From: Deltaproteobacteria bacterium
GTDB lineage: Bacteria > Desulfobacterota > Desulfomonilia > UBA1062
Length of the DNA: 64,000 nucleotides
Assembly (NCBI GenBank): GCA_018434685.1
Contig: JAHDOV010000015.1
Coordinates: forward strand, 62,001-126,000
Direction: 5' to 3'
Positions 44,456 through 53,596 of this stretch are shown here, one piece after another (position 1 is the stretch's first letter; each line of letters starts with the position of its first letter). The notes beneath the pieces were generated by a model, which had not been told where the DNA came from, did not search any database, and worked only from the letters and a program-made list of their open reading frames with translations. A program made the position numbers and the translations under genes.

Positions 44456-45781
44456 ATGGACAACATAAAAGTCGGATTGATCGGTCTTGGAACCATTGGA
44501 ACAGGGGTGGCGAAAACGCTCCTTGAAAACAAGGCGCTCCTTGAAGAGAGGCTCGGCTTCTCCCTGACCTTAAAATCCATTGCCGATCTGGATATAACCA
44601 CCGACAGGGGGATCACGATCCCTGAGGGAATGCTCACGACAGATACGTTCTCCCTTATCCAGGATCCTGAAATAGACATCATCGTCGAACTCATCGGGGG
44701 CATGAACCCGGCGAAGAAGTTTATTCTCGAGGCGCTCAAGTCCGGAAAGCATGTGGTCACCGCAAACAAGGCCCTGCTGGCAACCCATGGGAAGGAACTC
44801 TTCGATGCCGCCCAGACCTATGGGAAAGACCTCTACTACGAGGCTTCTGTCGGCGGCGGTATACCCATTATCAAGGCGCTCAGGGAGTCGCTCGTTGCAA
44901 ACAATTACACGTTCATCTACGGCATTCTCAACGGTACGTGCAATTTCATCCTTACCGAGATGACCGAGAAGGGCTCCACGTTCAGGGAGACCCTGGATGA
45001 GGCCATGAACCTGGGATACGCGGAGGCAGACCCGACCATGGACATCGAAGGCATCGATGCGGCCCATAAACTTGCCATCATCACCTCGCTGGCCTACGGG
45101 GTCCCGCCTGACCTGAAGAGCGTTTATGTAGAGGGAATCACCAATCTCGACAGACTCGATGTAACCTATGCCCGGGAGCTCGGGTACAAGGTGAAACTGC
45201 TGGCGCTCGCCATAGACAGGGGTGACCAGGTGGAGGCACGGGTGCACCCGACCCTGCTGCCGTTCAATTACCTCCTCTCGAAGGTCGACGGCGTGTTCAA
45301 CGCCTTCTATGTCAGGGGTGATATTGTCGATTCAACGCTCTTTTACGGCAGGGGCGCCGGGATGATGCCCACCGCCTCGGCAGTGGTAAGCGACATAGCG
45401 GATATCGGAAGGAATATCTGGGCCGGTATCGCCGGCAGGATCCCCCATCTGGGCTACCGCAAGGATATAGCGAAACCCAAACGATACATGGCCATAGACG
45501 ATATCCATACAAACTACTACATGCGCATAAATGTGCTGGACAAACCCGGGGTGCTGGCCCAGATTGCAGGAATCCTCGCAGAGCGGAACATCAGCATTGT
45601 CTCGGTCATTCAGAAGCCTGCGCACGAACAGGGCTTTGTTCCTCTCGTCCTGCTGACTCACGAGGCACAGGAGTCCAGCATCAGAAGCGCCGTGAAGGAG
45701 ATCGGAAACCTCGAAGAGGTCGGCGGCACACCCGTGGTTCTTAGGGTTGAGGACAAGGCACTGAAGAATCATTCATCATGA
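44456..45781 (+). CDS. hom: Homoserine dehydrogenase
   Basis: This 441-residue enzyme reduces aspartate semialdehyde to homoserine for threonine and methionine. It has the NAD(P) motif IGLGTIGTGVA (about 6-16), the ANKALLATHG and GGGIPIIKALRE substrate-binding stretches, NGTCNFI, and a C-terminal ACT domain from about residue 350 (INVLDKPGVLAQIAGILAE) for feedback control. Its AAGGAG ribosome site is six bases before the ATG. The next gene, 81 bases on, is the ApgM-like protein. Confidence 0.96.
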   Translation: MDNIKVGLIGLGTIGTGVAKTLLENKALLEERLGFSLTLKSIADLDITTDRGITIPEGMLTTDTFSLIQDPEIDIIVELIGGMNPAKKFILEALKSGKHVVTANKALLATHGKELFDAAQTYGKDLYYEASVGGGIPIIKALRESLVANNYTFIYGILNGTCNFILTEMTEKGSTFRETLDEAMNLGYAEADPTMDIEGIDAAHKLAIITSLAYGVPPDLKSVYVEGITNLDRLDVTYARELGYKVKLLALAIDRGDQVEARVHPTLLPFNYLLSKVDGVFNAFYVRGDIVDSTLFYGRGAGMMPTASAVVSDIADIGRNIWAGIAGRIPHLGYRKDIAKPKRYMAIDDIHTNYYMRINVLDKPGVLAQIAGILAERNISIVSVIQKPAHEQGFVPLVLLTHEAQESSIRSAVKEIGNLEEVGGTPVVLRVEDKALKNHSS

Positions 45782-45862
45782 TCCGCATATACATGATGGT
45801 GCATGGGCACGGGCAAAGAAGACACAAGGCTGTACCAGTAATCTTACCATGGAGGAATTAAC

Positions 45863-47062
45863 GTGAAGACCTTGATACTGCTGGGCGACGGCATGGCTGA
45901 CGAGCCCCTTGAAGAGCTTATGGGAAAGACACCTCTCGATGTGGCTCATACGCCGTATATGGACAAACTTGCTACCCGCGGAGAGCTCGGGATGGTCAGG
46001 ACGGTGAAGGCTGGATTTCCACCCGGCAGCGACGTGGCCAACATGTCTGTCCTCGGTCTCGATCCGAGCCTGTACTACACAGGCAGGGCACCTATCGAGG
46101 CGATCAGCATGGGGGTTGACCTTCACGAGGACGACACTGCCTTCAGGATAAACCTCGTGACCCTCACCCACAGAGAAAGAGGCCTCATCATGGAAGATTA
46201 CTGTTCCGATCACATATCCACCCAGGAGGCCCGGGAGCTCATAGATGCCTTGCGGGTCCTGGTGGAGCAGTATGAGCAGATCCATGTATACCCCGGGATC
46301 GAATACCGGCACCTCATGGTTATCCGGGGATTCGAGAACAAGGCGCTGCATACAACACCCCCTCATGACATTATCGGTGAGTATATCGATAAATTCCTGC
46401 CGAACGATGAGCTTCTCACAAAGCTCACCCATGACTCGATGAAGCTTCTCAAGGATCATCCCATAAATCTCGGAAGGAGAAAACAGGGAAAGAGAGAGGC
46501 CACGGCCATCTGGCCCTGGGGTGAGGGGAAGGCCCGGAGAAACCCCACCCTGCAGGACGAATACGGCATCTCCGGTGCCATGATATCGGCGGTTGATCTC
46601 TTGAAGGGCCTCGGCAAACTGCGGGGCATGGAGGTCATTACCGTGCCGGGGGCTACGGGCTGGATAGACACCAATTATATCGGGAAGGCCCAGGCTGCCC
46701 TCGAGGCACTCAGCCGGCACGATCTGGTCTTCGTGCACGTGGAAGCGCCGGATGAAGCAGGTCATTCGGGCCTGATTCGAGAAAAGATCCAGGCCATCGA
46801 GAACTTTGACGAAATGATCGTGGGTCATATTCTCACGAACATTGAAAGCCAGGATATACCGTTTCGGGTCCTCTTCCTGCCCGATCATCCGACGCCCATC
46901 GCCAAGAGGACACACACGTCCGATCCCGTGCCCTTCGTCATTTATGACAGCACCGATACGAAGAACAACCCCTGGAGATTCACGGAGAAGGACGCCGGCG
47001 AGACCGGTCTGTTCATAGAGGAAGGATGCTCGCTGCTCGGCAGGCTGCTGCAGAAAGGGTGA
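45863..47062 (+). CDS. apgM: ApgM-type cofactor-independent phosphoglycerate mutase-like protein, candidate homoserine kinase
   Basis: The 399-residue protein belongs to the alkaline phosphatase-like archaeal-type iPGM family (COG3635). Metal and catalytic sites are visible: GDGMADEP at the start, PPGSDVANMSVLG (about 51-63) with the nucleophile Ser, HVEAPDEAGHSG (about 293-304), and the FLPDHPTP end motif. In bacteria that have another phosphoglycerate mutase, genes of this family next to hom are proposed to provide the homoserine kinase step. Here hom is directly upstream and no thrB is seen. I rate threonine synthesis the likelier role, glycolysis the alternative. Confidence 0.88.
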   Translation: MKTLILLGDGMADEPLEELMGKTPLDVAHTPYMDKLATRGELGMVRTVKAGFPPGSDVANMSVLGLDPSLYYTGRAPIEAISMGVDLHEDDTAFRINLVTLTHRERGLIMEDYCSDHISTQEARELIDALRVLVEQYEQIHVYPGIEYRHLMVIRGFENKALHTTPPHDIIGEYIDKFLPNDELLTKLTHDSMKLLKDHPINLGRRKQGKREATAIWPWGEGKARRNPTLQDEYGISGAMISAVDLLKGLGKLRGMEVITVPGATGWIDTNYIGKAQAALEALSRHDLVFVHVEAPDEAGHSGLIREKIQAIENFDEMIVGHILTNIESQDIPFRVLFLPDHPTPIAKRTHTSDPVPFVIYDSTDTKNNPWRFTEKDAGETGLFIEEGCSLLGRLLQKG

Positions 47063-47078
47063 CCTTCTGCTGGGTCCC

Positions 47079-47975
47079 CTAGCGTTTGAACGCCGACACG
47101 AAACTGCTCTGCCGGTCGATCTCCAGATCGAGCTGGCTGAGCAGTTTCACCATGTCTTCAGTTGCAAAATCCTCCTTCAGGCCATGCAGTGTCGGGAGGA
47201 TTCCCTTATCTATGGTAAGAAAGTAGTGCTCCTTCAGCGGGGATATCCCCTTGACGGTACAGATCAGGTCCGCAAGGTGCACACATGACGCAAAGGCAGG
47301 ATCGGTCCGGGAACGAGCAGGGTCGTGATGAAAGGTTACCGCATCCGATATATCCTGCGGAAACATCCAGGAATCCAGGAGCCTCCCGCCCACCTCGGCA
47401 TGAGATATCCCGAAATATTCCTCTTCGAGGGCATGGTAATTCATCTTGTTGTCATCTTCTTCCATTACCCACAGCAGGTCATTGAACTTTTCAGGAAGAT
47501 ACTGGGAGAGGAAAATCTTCCCGATGTCATGGAGGAGCCCGCCGACAAAGAATTTGCCGTCCAGCTTGAGATTCAGGTAGCCGGCCAGCATCCGAGATCC
47601 TACCCCCACGGCAAAACAATGGCGCCACAACCTCTCGGTAAATTCCGACCCTCTGCGGTCGAACAGCTGGACAACGGACATGCTCAAGGCTATGTTCTGG
47701 ATTTCCTGGAAGCCCAGGATCACGACGGCGTGAGAGATGGTCGAGATCTTCTTCACGAAGCCGTAGTATGACGAGTTCGCGATAGAGAGTATCCTCGTGG
47801 TCAATGCCGGATCGCTCTCGATGATATTCGTCAGGTCAACGGCAGAAGAATTTTTCCCTGAAGTCACATCGAGTATCTCGTGCACCACATGCGGGAGGGT
47901 AAGGATGTCCGTCGTCCTCGAGAGGATCTCCAATATCTGTTCTCTGGCCTGTTCCGGACGCAGTTTACCTTCCAC
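47079..47975 (-). CDS. HDOD-domain signalling protein
   Basis: The 298-residue protein is essentially one HDOD domain (about 15-230) with the LPHVVHEIL start, the DPALTTRILSIANSSYYG helix pair, and the degenerate HD motif GGLLHDIGK. HDOD proteins are thought to act as scaffolds in chemotaxis, c-di-GMP and stress signalling and usually lack nuclease activity. No partner domain is fused. It faces apgM tail to tail with 16 bases between, and is divergent from another HDOD gene 210 bases away. Confidence 0.87.
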   Translation of the reverse strand: MEGKLRPEQAREQILEILSRTTDILTLPHVVHEILDVTSGKNSSAVDLTNIIESDPALTTRILSIANSSYYGFVKKISTISHAVVILGFQEIQNIALSMSVVQLFDRRGSEFTERLWRHCFAVGVGSRMLAGYLNLKLDGKFFVGGLLHDIGKIFLSQYLPEKFNDLLWVMEEDDNKMNYHALEEEYFGISHAEVGGRLLDSWMFPQDISDAVTFHHDPARSRTDPAFASCVHLADLICTVKGISPLKEHYFLTIDKGILPTLHGLKEDFATEDMVKLLSQLDLEIDRQSSFVSAFKR

Positions 47976-48185
47976 AATGATTCCCTCGGAAACACCCTTT
48001 GTTTTCTTTAACCTGGATATCTCCCTTTTATCTTAGAACCTGCTGCATGTACACTACCAATGGCCGAACATGCTGAAATGCGTCCTGGAATGTCAATACG
48101 TCGTTCTCCGTAAAAATGAAAATTATTTATCTGCATGGAGTGAATAATCATTAAAGCGGGCATGAATAATTCCCGATAAGAGCAC

Positions 48186-49259
48186 ATGATGGAAGGTACA
48201 AATATATTGTTGCTGATCATATGCACGCTCACGGCCGTTGCACTCATAGTCGCATTCGTGAAGATCTTTCTGGAGAAGTCCAGGCCTCCTATCAGGAAGA
48301 CACCCGCCCGCTACGTAACCATCTCATCGGACGATGATGTTGATTCCTTCATGGCCGTGTATGATCTCGACTGGAAACCGAACAGGGAGAAACCCGAAGA
48401 GCTTTCCGCCGGCATCGAATCTATTATCAATAATATAGAAAGCATATCCCCCCTGGTAACGGAGCTGTCCTCGAGGTTGAACGACCCTGACATCAATCCC
48501 AAGGATATCAGCAAACTCATCATAACCGATCAGGGACTCACCTCGTTCATCCTGAAACGGGTCAATTCTCCATTTTATGGACTCGTGCAGAAGGTTGACA
48601 ATATCTTCAATGCCATCGTCATCCTGGGCTATAACGAGATCTATCGCATCGTCATGGAAGAGAGGACCTCGAGAATCGGACTGCGGCCATCACGCAAGGA
48701 ATGGATCCACTCGAACCTCACCTCCACAATTGCGGGTTACCTTGCCAGCACGTCCAGGATCGGCGTGCCTGGAGGAACCATGGTCACCCTGGGCATGCTC
48801 CACGACATAGCCAAGATCATCATGGAGCAGTCTCTTCCGCGGCCCGAGGGCGGTTTCCCTGAAGATCCGAGGGAACGCCTGCGGGAGGAAAGCGAGCTGT
48901 ACGGCATCGACCATGCCATGCTGGGAGGAATGCTGGCCAGAAGGTGGCGAATGCCCGAGAAGCTGATCACGGTCATAGAAAGGCATCACTGGCCCATGTT
49001 CTGGCCTCTGAGGGAAATTGCCCATGATTCACCGGACACCGTCAAGGAACTTGCCCTCCTGAGCATATCGGATGTGGCTGCAAAGAACTTCATGCAGGAA
49101 CTGGAAGGACCATACATCGGCAATGATTACTACCGGTTCATCAACAAGCCCCCCAAGATCGAGGGTATCCTCAAGCCGGAGATCATGCGGGATCTCAAGA
49201 GAATCAAACACATAGGGGATACCGACACGGCCGAGGCGACCGCGGCGAAACAACCCTGA
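48186..49259 (+). CDS. Membrane-anchored HDOD-domain protein
   Basis: The 357-residue protein begins with a transmembrane helix (about residues 6-29), a linker, and an HDOD domain from about 80 to 290, with ISKLIITDQGLTSFILKRVNSPFYGL and the HD motif LGMLHDIAK. It resembles the first half of the neighbouring soluble HDOD gene in fold but is clearly different in sequence. It would be tethered to the inner membrane with the domain in the cytosol. The two HDOD genes share a 210-base divergent control region. Confidence 0.85.
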   Translation: MMEGTNILLLIICTLTAVALIVAFVKIFLEKSRPPIRKTPARYVTISSDDDVDSFMAVYDLDWKPNREKPEELSAGIESIINNIESISPLVTELSSRLNDPDINPKDISKLIITDQGLTSFILKRVNSPFYGLVQKVDNIFNAIVILGYNEIYRIVMEERTSRIGLRPSRKEWIHSNLTSTIAGYLASTSRIGVPGGTMVTLGMLHDIAKIIMEQSLPRPEGGFPEDPRERLREESELYGIDHAMLGGMLARRWRMPEKLITVIERHHWPMFWPLREIAHDSPDTVKELALLSISDVAAKNFMQELEGPYIGNDYYRFINKPPKIEGILKPEIMRDLKRIKHIGDTDTAEATAAKQP

Positions 49260-49524
49260 GAACAGCCTGCCCTCAGTGATAAAGGTCCACTTTACCGGGA
49301 TGAAACCCGATCAATGGCATAAACCCCAAGACTAGCCCTTGTCATTTTTTTTTGCAGCGGGCTTCGGGGAATCGGATCCAAGATTCTTGTGCTGTGACCT
49401 GTCCTGCGAAGCGTGTAAACGAAACAGGAAGGGGTTGAAAAGGCCGATTCAAGAGACATGATGACCCGAGAACAGGGTCAAGAATGAGAGCTTTTCCTTA
49501 TCACCTGAGTCTGAGCAGGCGTTC

Positions 49525-49788
49525 CTAACTGATGAGCCTCGATATCCTGTATTGATTGAGATCATGTATGTCGGTGGATCGGTTCCCCATGTCTTTCATG
49601 ACATCACTCAGGAGGGCCCTTGCCTCTTCAACACTATCCACCTGGGAACGAGAGGCTGCAGCGTTTTCCAGCGAAACGATGTCAGTAACATCTTCCATCT
49701 GCTCGCCTGCCTCACGGGTCTTCTTCTGATACCCGACTTCCTTGTTCACCATATTGATAACACTTGATATTTCCGGATTGATCTTCAT
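49525..49788 (-). CDS. Small conserved-looking protein of unknown function
   Basis: The 87-residue protein starts MKINPEISSVINM behind a purine-rich site (GAAGGGGATATAT on the coding strand). It is mostly helical and acidic in the middle, ends with a short hydrophobic turn LNQYRISRLIS, and has no Cys. I do not recognise a family. It stands alone downstream of rsmI, 57 bases away on the same strand, and may be co-transcribed with it. Confidence 0.55.
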   Translation of the reverse strand: MKINPEISSVINMVNKEVGYQKKTREAGEQMEDVTDIVSLENAAASRSQVDSVEEARALLSDVMKDMGNRSTDIHDLNQYRISRLIS

Positions 49789-49845
49789 ATATATCCCCTT
49801 CGAAGGACTTCTACATACATGGTATCGGCAACTGCCTGATATTCT

Positions 49846-50682
49846 TTAATCCAATTTGAGCAATAGTTCATAAATCCTGTTTCTCTTCAACCCGGTCTCC
49901 TCGGACAGTACGGAGAGAATATCCTTCTTTGAGTAGCCTGATTCCGAAAGTTCCTGAGCCCGTGTCTGCACAAAGGAATCATCGATGTCGTCCCTCCGGG
50001 ACGACCCCTTTACTACTACGGTAACCTCTCCAATGGAGGCAAGCCCCTCGAGCTTATCGTACACCTGCCCTGCAGTGCCCAGAAGGTATTCCTCATGCAT
50101 CTTGGAGATCTCGCGGGCCAGGCATATATGCCGGTCTCCCAGGGCCTTATACAGGGCGGCAAGGGTCCTCATGATCCGGTGAGGAGATTCGAAGAAGATG
50201 GTGATCTCCCGCGACAGGTCCATTCTCAGCAGTTCGCGTTCCACGATGCTCTGCTGTCTCGGGAAAAAACCGATGAAGCGGAATGGCCCGTCGAAGCCGG
50301 AGGCAGACAGTGCCGTGATAATCGCAGAAGGACCCGGAAGCGCCTCGATCCGGATCCCCTGCTCCCGGGCACAGGAAATGAGGACAGAACCGGGATCGCT
50401 CATCAATGGCGTGCCGGCATCACTGACCAGTGCGATACTGAGCCCTGATTCCAGCTGAGAGATAATATTATGTGCCTTTCTGGCCTCACTGAACTTTTCG
50501 CACGAGACCAGCGGTTTCTTTATGCCGTAGTGATTTAACAGTTTTATGGTATGCCTCGTATCCTCACACACGATGATGTCCACAGACTTGAGGACATCGA
50601 GCGCCCGCAGGGTGATGTCCCCGAGGTTGCCGATCGGTGTCGGTACGATATAGAGGGTAGGTTCCGCCATAGTCCCAGCCAT
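49846..50682 (-). CDS. rsmI: 16S rRNA (cytidine-1402 2'-O)-methyltransferase
   Basis: This 278-residue SAM-dependent enzyme of the tetrapyrrole methylase fold methylates the 2'-OH of C1402 in the ribosomal decoding centre. It has the LYIVPTPIGNLGDITLRA start, CEDTRHT, VSDAGTPLMSDPG and the FESPHR stretch. The start at 50682 follows AAGGGG at short spacing; an ATG four codons later (50670) is also possible. The frame open to 50763 has no site. It is divergent from the PLP decarboxylase gene with about 70 bases between. Confidence 0.95.
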   Translation of the reverse strand: MAGTMAEPTLYIVPTPIGNLGDITLRALDVLKSVDIIVCEDTRHTIKLLNHYGIKKPLVSCEKFSEARKAHNIISQLESGLSIALVSDAGTPLMSDPGSVLISCAREQGIRIEALPGPSAIITALSASGFDGPFRFIGFFPRQQSIVERELLRMDLSREITIFFESPHRIMRTLAALYKALGDRHICLAREISKMHEEYLLGTAGQVYDKLEGLASIGEVTVVVKGSSRRDDIDDSFVQTRAQELSESGYSKKDILSVLSEETGLKRNRIYELLLKLD

Positions 50683-50753
50683 TTTCCCCTTTTTGAACGT
50701 GGTCTGGTATGCTATATATGATTTTTCTTTACAATGAAAGGACGGGCTTCGGC

Positions 50754-52454
50754 ATGGAGTCACTGAGATTAGGCACCAAGACTAGCTGCAAGAAGATAGA
50801 GAGCACCACGGAATATATGAAGAAACTATTCATCATGCCGGACTCATCAGACCACTTTGTCGAATTCGGCGTTCATCTTCTCGACATGATTCACGACTTT
50901 TTCAAGCAGAAAGGCGGGATCCACTCGTCTGTCTCCATGGAGCAGCTTGCAGACATCTTCAACAACATTGAGATGCCCTGCAATCCTCATCTCATCAAGG
51001 ACGTCCTCGACGAGATCAAGAACAACATCATCAAACACTCCGTGAAGGTGGCAAACCCGTACTATATCGGCCATATGACCAGTGCCATCCCCTACTTCAT
51101 GATCCTTCTCGAGATGATCTCGGTAAGCCTGAATCAGAACCAGGTCAAGATCGAGAGTGCCAAGGCATCCTCCTTTGTCGAGAGAGAGTTTCTCTGCTGG
51201 ATGCACAACCTCATATACACCGACACCCCTGAATTCTATGAAAAGAACATCCAGGATCCCCGTATCGCCCTGGGAAATATTACCTCGGACGGGACCCTGG
51301 CAAACATAACCGCCCTGACCCTTGCAATGGCAAAGGTCTTCCCGAGCGATGGAAAAGCGTTCAAAGGACTCAGGAAGGAAGGACTTGCCAGGGCACTGGA
51401 GCATTACGGCTACCGGCAGGCGCTGATCCTCGTGTCGAAGCGCGGACACTACTCCATATGCAAGGCCGCAACCATCTTGGGTATCGGCGAAAACGGGGTC
51501 GTGTACGTACCGGTTCACCCCTATACCAACAAGATCGACATCCCCAAACTCCTCCACACGATCGAACGGATCAGGAAAGAGGACAAGGCTGCGGGCAAAC
51601 CCTCAAAGATCGTCGCCATCGTCGGCATCGCGGGGACCACTGAGACCGGGAACATCGACGACCTGGATCTGCTTGCAGAGATCGCCCAGGATATAGGGAC
51701 CCATTTCCACGTGGATGCTGCCTGGGGCGGCGGGGCACTGATCATGGACGACGGAAAAGAACTCATGAGGGGGATCGAGAAGGCCGACACGGTGAGCCTT
51801 GATGCGCATAAACTCCTGTATGCACCGAATTGTATGGGTATCTGTCTCTTCAAGGATGTCCAGGATTCCAAGATCCTCTACCATACATCGAATTACATCA
51901 TCAGGGAGGGATCCGTGGATCAGGGGAGATTCACCATTGAAGGCTCCCGTCCGTTTGCCTGCTTAAAGCCCTGGGCAGCACTGAAGATCATCGGCAAGCA
52001 CGGGTACAAACTCATCTTCGAGCACGCCAAAGACCTCCAGAACTGTTTTACGGAGTTGATAGAGAATGACAAGTCTTTCGAACTACTCAACAAGCCCGAA
52101 CTCTTTATCATTAACTACCGCTTCGTTCCGGAGGAGTTAAAGCTCAGGCTCGATGAACTCATGATCAGCCCGAAAGAAAATGCGGAGAAGATAACCGCCA
52201 TTAACAATATCATCAACACCATCAACATCGAATTGCACAAGACCATCAGGGAACACGACATGTCGTTTGTCTCCAGGACCCGTCTGGAATCGACAAAGTA
52301 TGCCCCGCGGAAGGTAGTGGTCTTACGGGCCATAAGCGTCAATCCCAACACCGAGCGGTATATGCTCAAAAAGATACTCAATGAGCATCGGAGTATGGGC
52401 ATGAATATCTGGCATAAGATGAATTATACTGATACCGAATTTCAGATTCCCTGA
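50754..52454 (+). CDS. Group II PLP-dependent decarboxylase (PanP/glutamate decarboxylase-like)
   Basis: The 566-residue fold-type I decarboxylase shows SDGTLANITAL (about 182-192), the HVDAAWGGGAL stretch (about 319-329) whose Asp contacts the pyridine nitrogen, and the Schiff-base Lys353 in SLDAHKLLY. Length and overall sequence resemble the PanP group, which decarboxylates aspartate to beta-alanine for pantothenate, rather than the shorter GadB. The start at 50754 follows GAAAGGACGGG; the longer frame overlaps rsmI. Glutamate or another amino acid as substrate cannot be excluded. Confidence 0.82.
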   Translation: MESLRLGTKTSCKKIESTTEYMKKLFIMPDSSDHFVEFGVHLLDMIHDFFKQKGGIHSSVSMEQLADIFNNIEMPCNPHLIKDVLDEIKNNIIKHSVKVANPYYIGHMTSAIPYFMILLEMISVSLNQNQVKIESAKASSFVEREFLCWMHNLIYTDTPEFYEKNIQDPRIALGNITSDGTLANITALTLAMAKVFPSDGKAFKGLRKEGLARALEHYGYRQALILVSKRGHYSICKAATILGIGENGVVYVPVHPYTNKIDIPKLLHTIERIRKEDKAAGKPSKIVAIVGIAGTTETGNIDDLDLLAEIAQDIGTHFHVDAAWGGGALIMDDGKELMRGIEKADTVSLDAHKLLYAPNCMGICLFKDVQDSKILYHTSNYIIREGSVDQGRFTIEGSRPFACLKPWAALKIIGKHGYKLIFEHAKDLQNCFTELIENDKSFELLNKPELFIINYRFVPEELKLRLDELMISPKENAEKITAINNIINTINIELHKTIREHDMSFVSRTRLESTKYAPRKVVVLRAISVNPNTERYMLKKILNEHRSMGMNIWHKMNYTDTEFQIP

Positions 52455-52579
52455 CTGATGCCGGAGGGCCATCTTCTCACGTTCCGAGCATCAGAAATGT
52501 CTCACGTAATCGAATTCAGCAGCACTTAAGACGTTAGTTTCAACCCTTTTAAAACAACCTTACATTCCGGATCGTAGTC

Positions 52580-53584
52580 TCAACAATCCGTACCAAGCAG
52601 GGAATTCCAGAATTGCAGAACATCCCCTTCCTCTCGCTCCTTGGTGTAGGTACAACGGATATGGTTTGATGCAGACAGAGTCTTCTTCAGGAGGGTGCCA
52701 GGATCATTCATATAAGCGCCCACGACAGCTTCTATAGTCTTTGCATAGGAGATGATGTCTCCCATTTCCAATGGGAACCCATAATCCGGCACAAAATATT
52801 CTCTACCACCCATTCCATGATACCCCAGCACAATGCACCCACAGGCCATTGCCTCTGCGGGAGGCAATGAAAATCCTTCCGGATAACCGAAGCTGAGAAA
52901 GACAAGCGAGTCTTTCATGATCTGCGACGTCTCCCGTTCGGATTTGTTTTCTATGGGGATGATGGTAAAATCACGGAGATTGCCTCTGGATTTGACTACA
53001 TTAATAACCTGCAGTGCATGATCCGCATTTTTCCTGGGCATAAAGCAGATCTGCTGCTTCTTCTCAGGGCAATAGGAGAAGATATCATGATTGATTGAAT
53101 TGTGTATCCTGAACACCTTCAATCCCGGAAAAGCATATTCCAGATATTCTCTGTTGTCTCTTGAAACCACCATCGTGCCTATCACACCGGCGTCACGATA
53201 GATGCTCTTTATAGGTGCCTCGTCAAACAAACAGCCATTGAAAGTATTATAGGTATTCTGGTTGAAGACGATCTTCTTTGCCGGTGTCTGGAACAGCTTA
53301 CGAAATAATCTGGAAGCCTTGGGACGGCTTTGGGGATCGGTGTATAATGATGCATATACCTCCGGTATAACAAGGAAATCAGATTCGCCCAGACGTGTTT
53401 TCCTCACATACGATATCCTGGTGGAGTTCTCGAACCACGTACATCTGAAACCTGATTTCCTGTGGAGGACAGCGGCCGGCAACCCATTCTTGTTGAGTAT
53501 GTCCACATGCCGATAGAGGATTTTCACCCCTCCGACTGCCGACGAATAGTCGGGGCTCCAATAATATATCGTTCCTTCTCTCAT
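52580..53584 (-). CDS. Glycosyltransferase (GT4-like)
   Basis: The 334-residue protein has a GT-B type C-terminal half with FGYPEGFSLPPAEAMACGC and the Glu-x7-Glu type motif of retaining GT4 enzymes (about residues 230-250). The N-terminal half begins IYYWSPDYSSAVGGVKILYRHVD, the Gly-rich acceptor loop. It is the last gene of the surface-glycan cluster and 12 bases after the next upstream gene. Donor and acceptor are unknown. Confidence 0.82.
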   Translation of the reverse strand: MREGTIYYWSPDYSSAVGGVKILYRHVDILNKNGLPAAVLHRKSGFRCTWFENSTRISYVRKTRLGESDFLVIPEVYASLYTDPQSRPKASRLFRKLFQTPAKKIVFNQNTYNTFNGCLFDEAPIKSIYRDAGVIGTMVVSRDNREYLEYAFPGLKVFRIHNSINHDIFSYCPEKKQQICFMPRKNADHALQVINVVKSRGNLRDFTIIPIENKSERETSQIMKDSLVFLSFGYPEGFSLPPAEAMACGCIVLGYHGMGGREYFVPDYGFPLEMGDIISYAKTIEAVVGAYMNDPGTLLKKTLSASNHIRCTYTKEREEGDVLQFWNSLLGTDC

Positions 53585-53596
53585 AGATACACCCCG

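Noticed and set aside
49260-49400. Possible riboswitch or terminator near a T9 run (49346-49354)
   Set aside because: The T run is striking, but the bases before it form only 3-4 base stems and do not match the c-di-GMP or other known aptamers.
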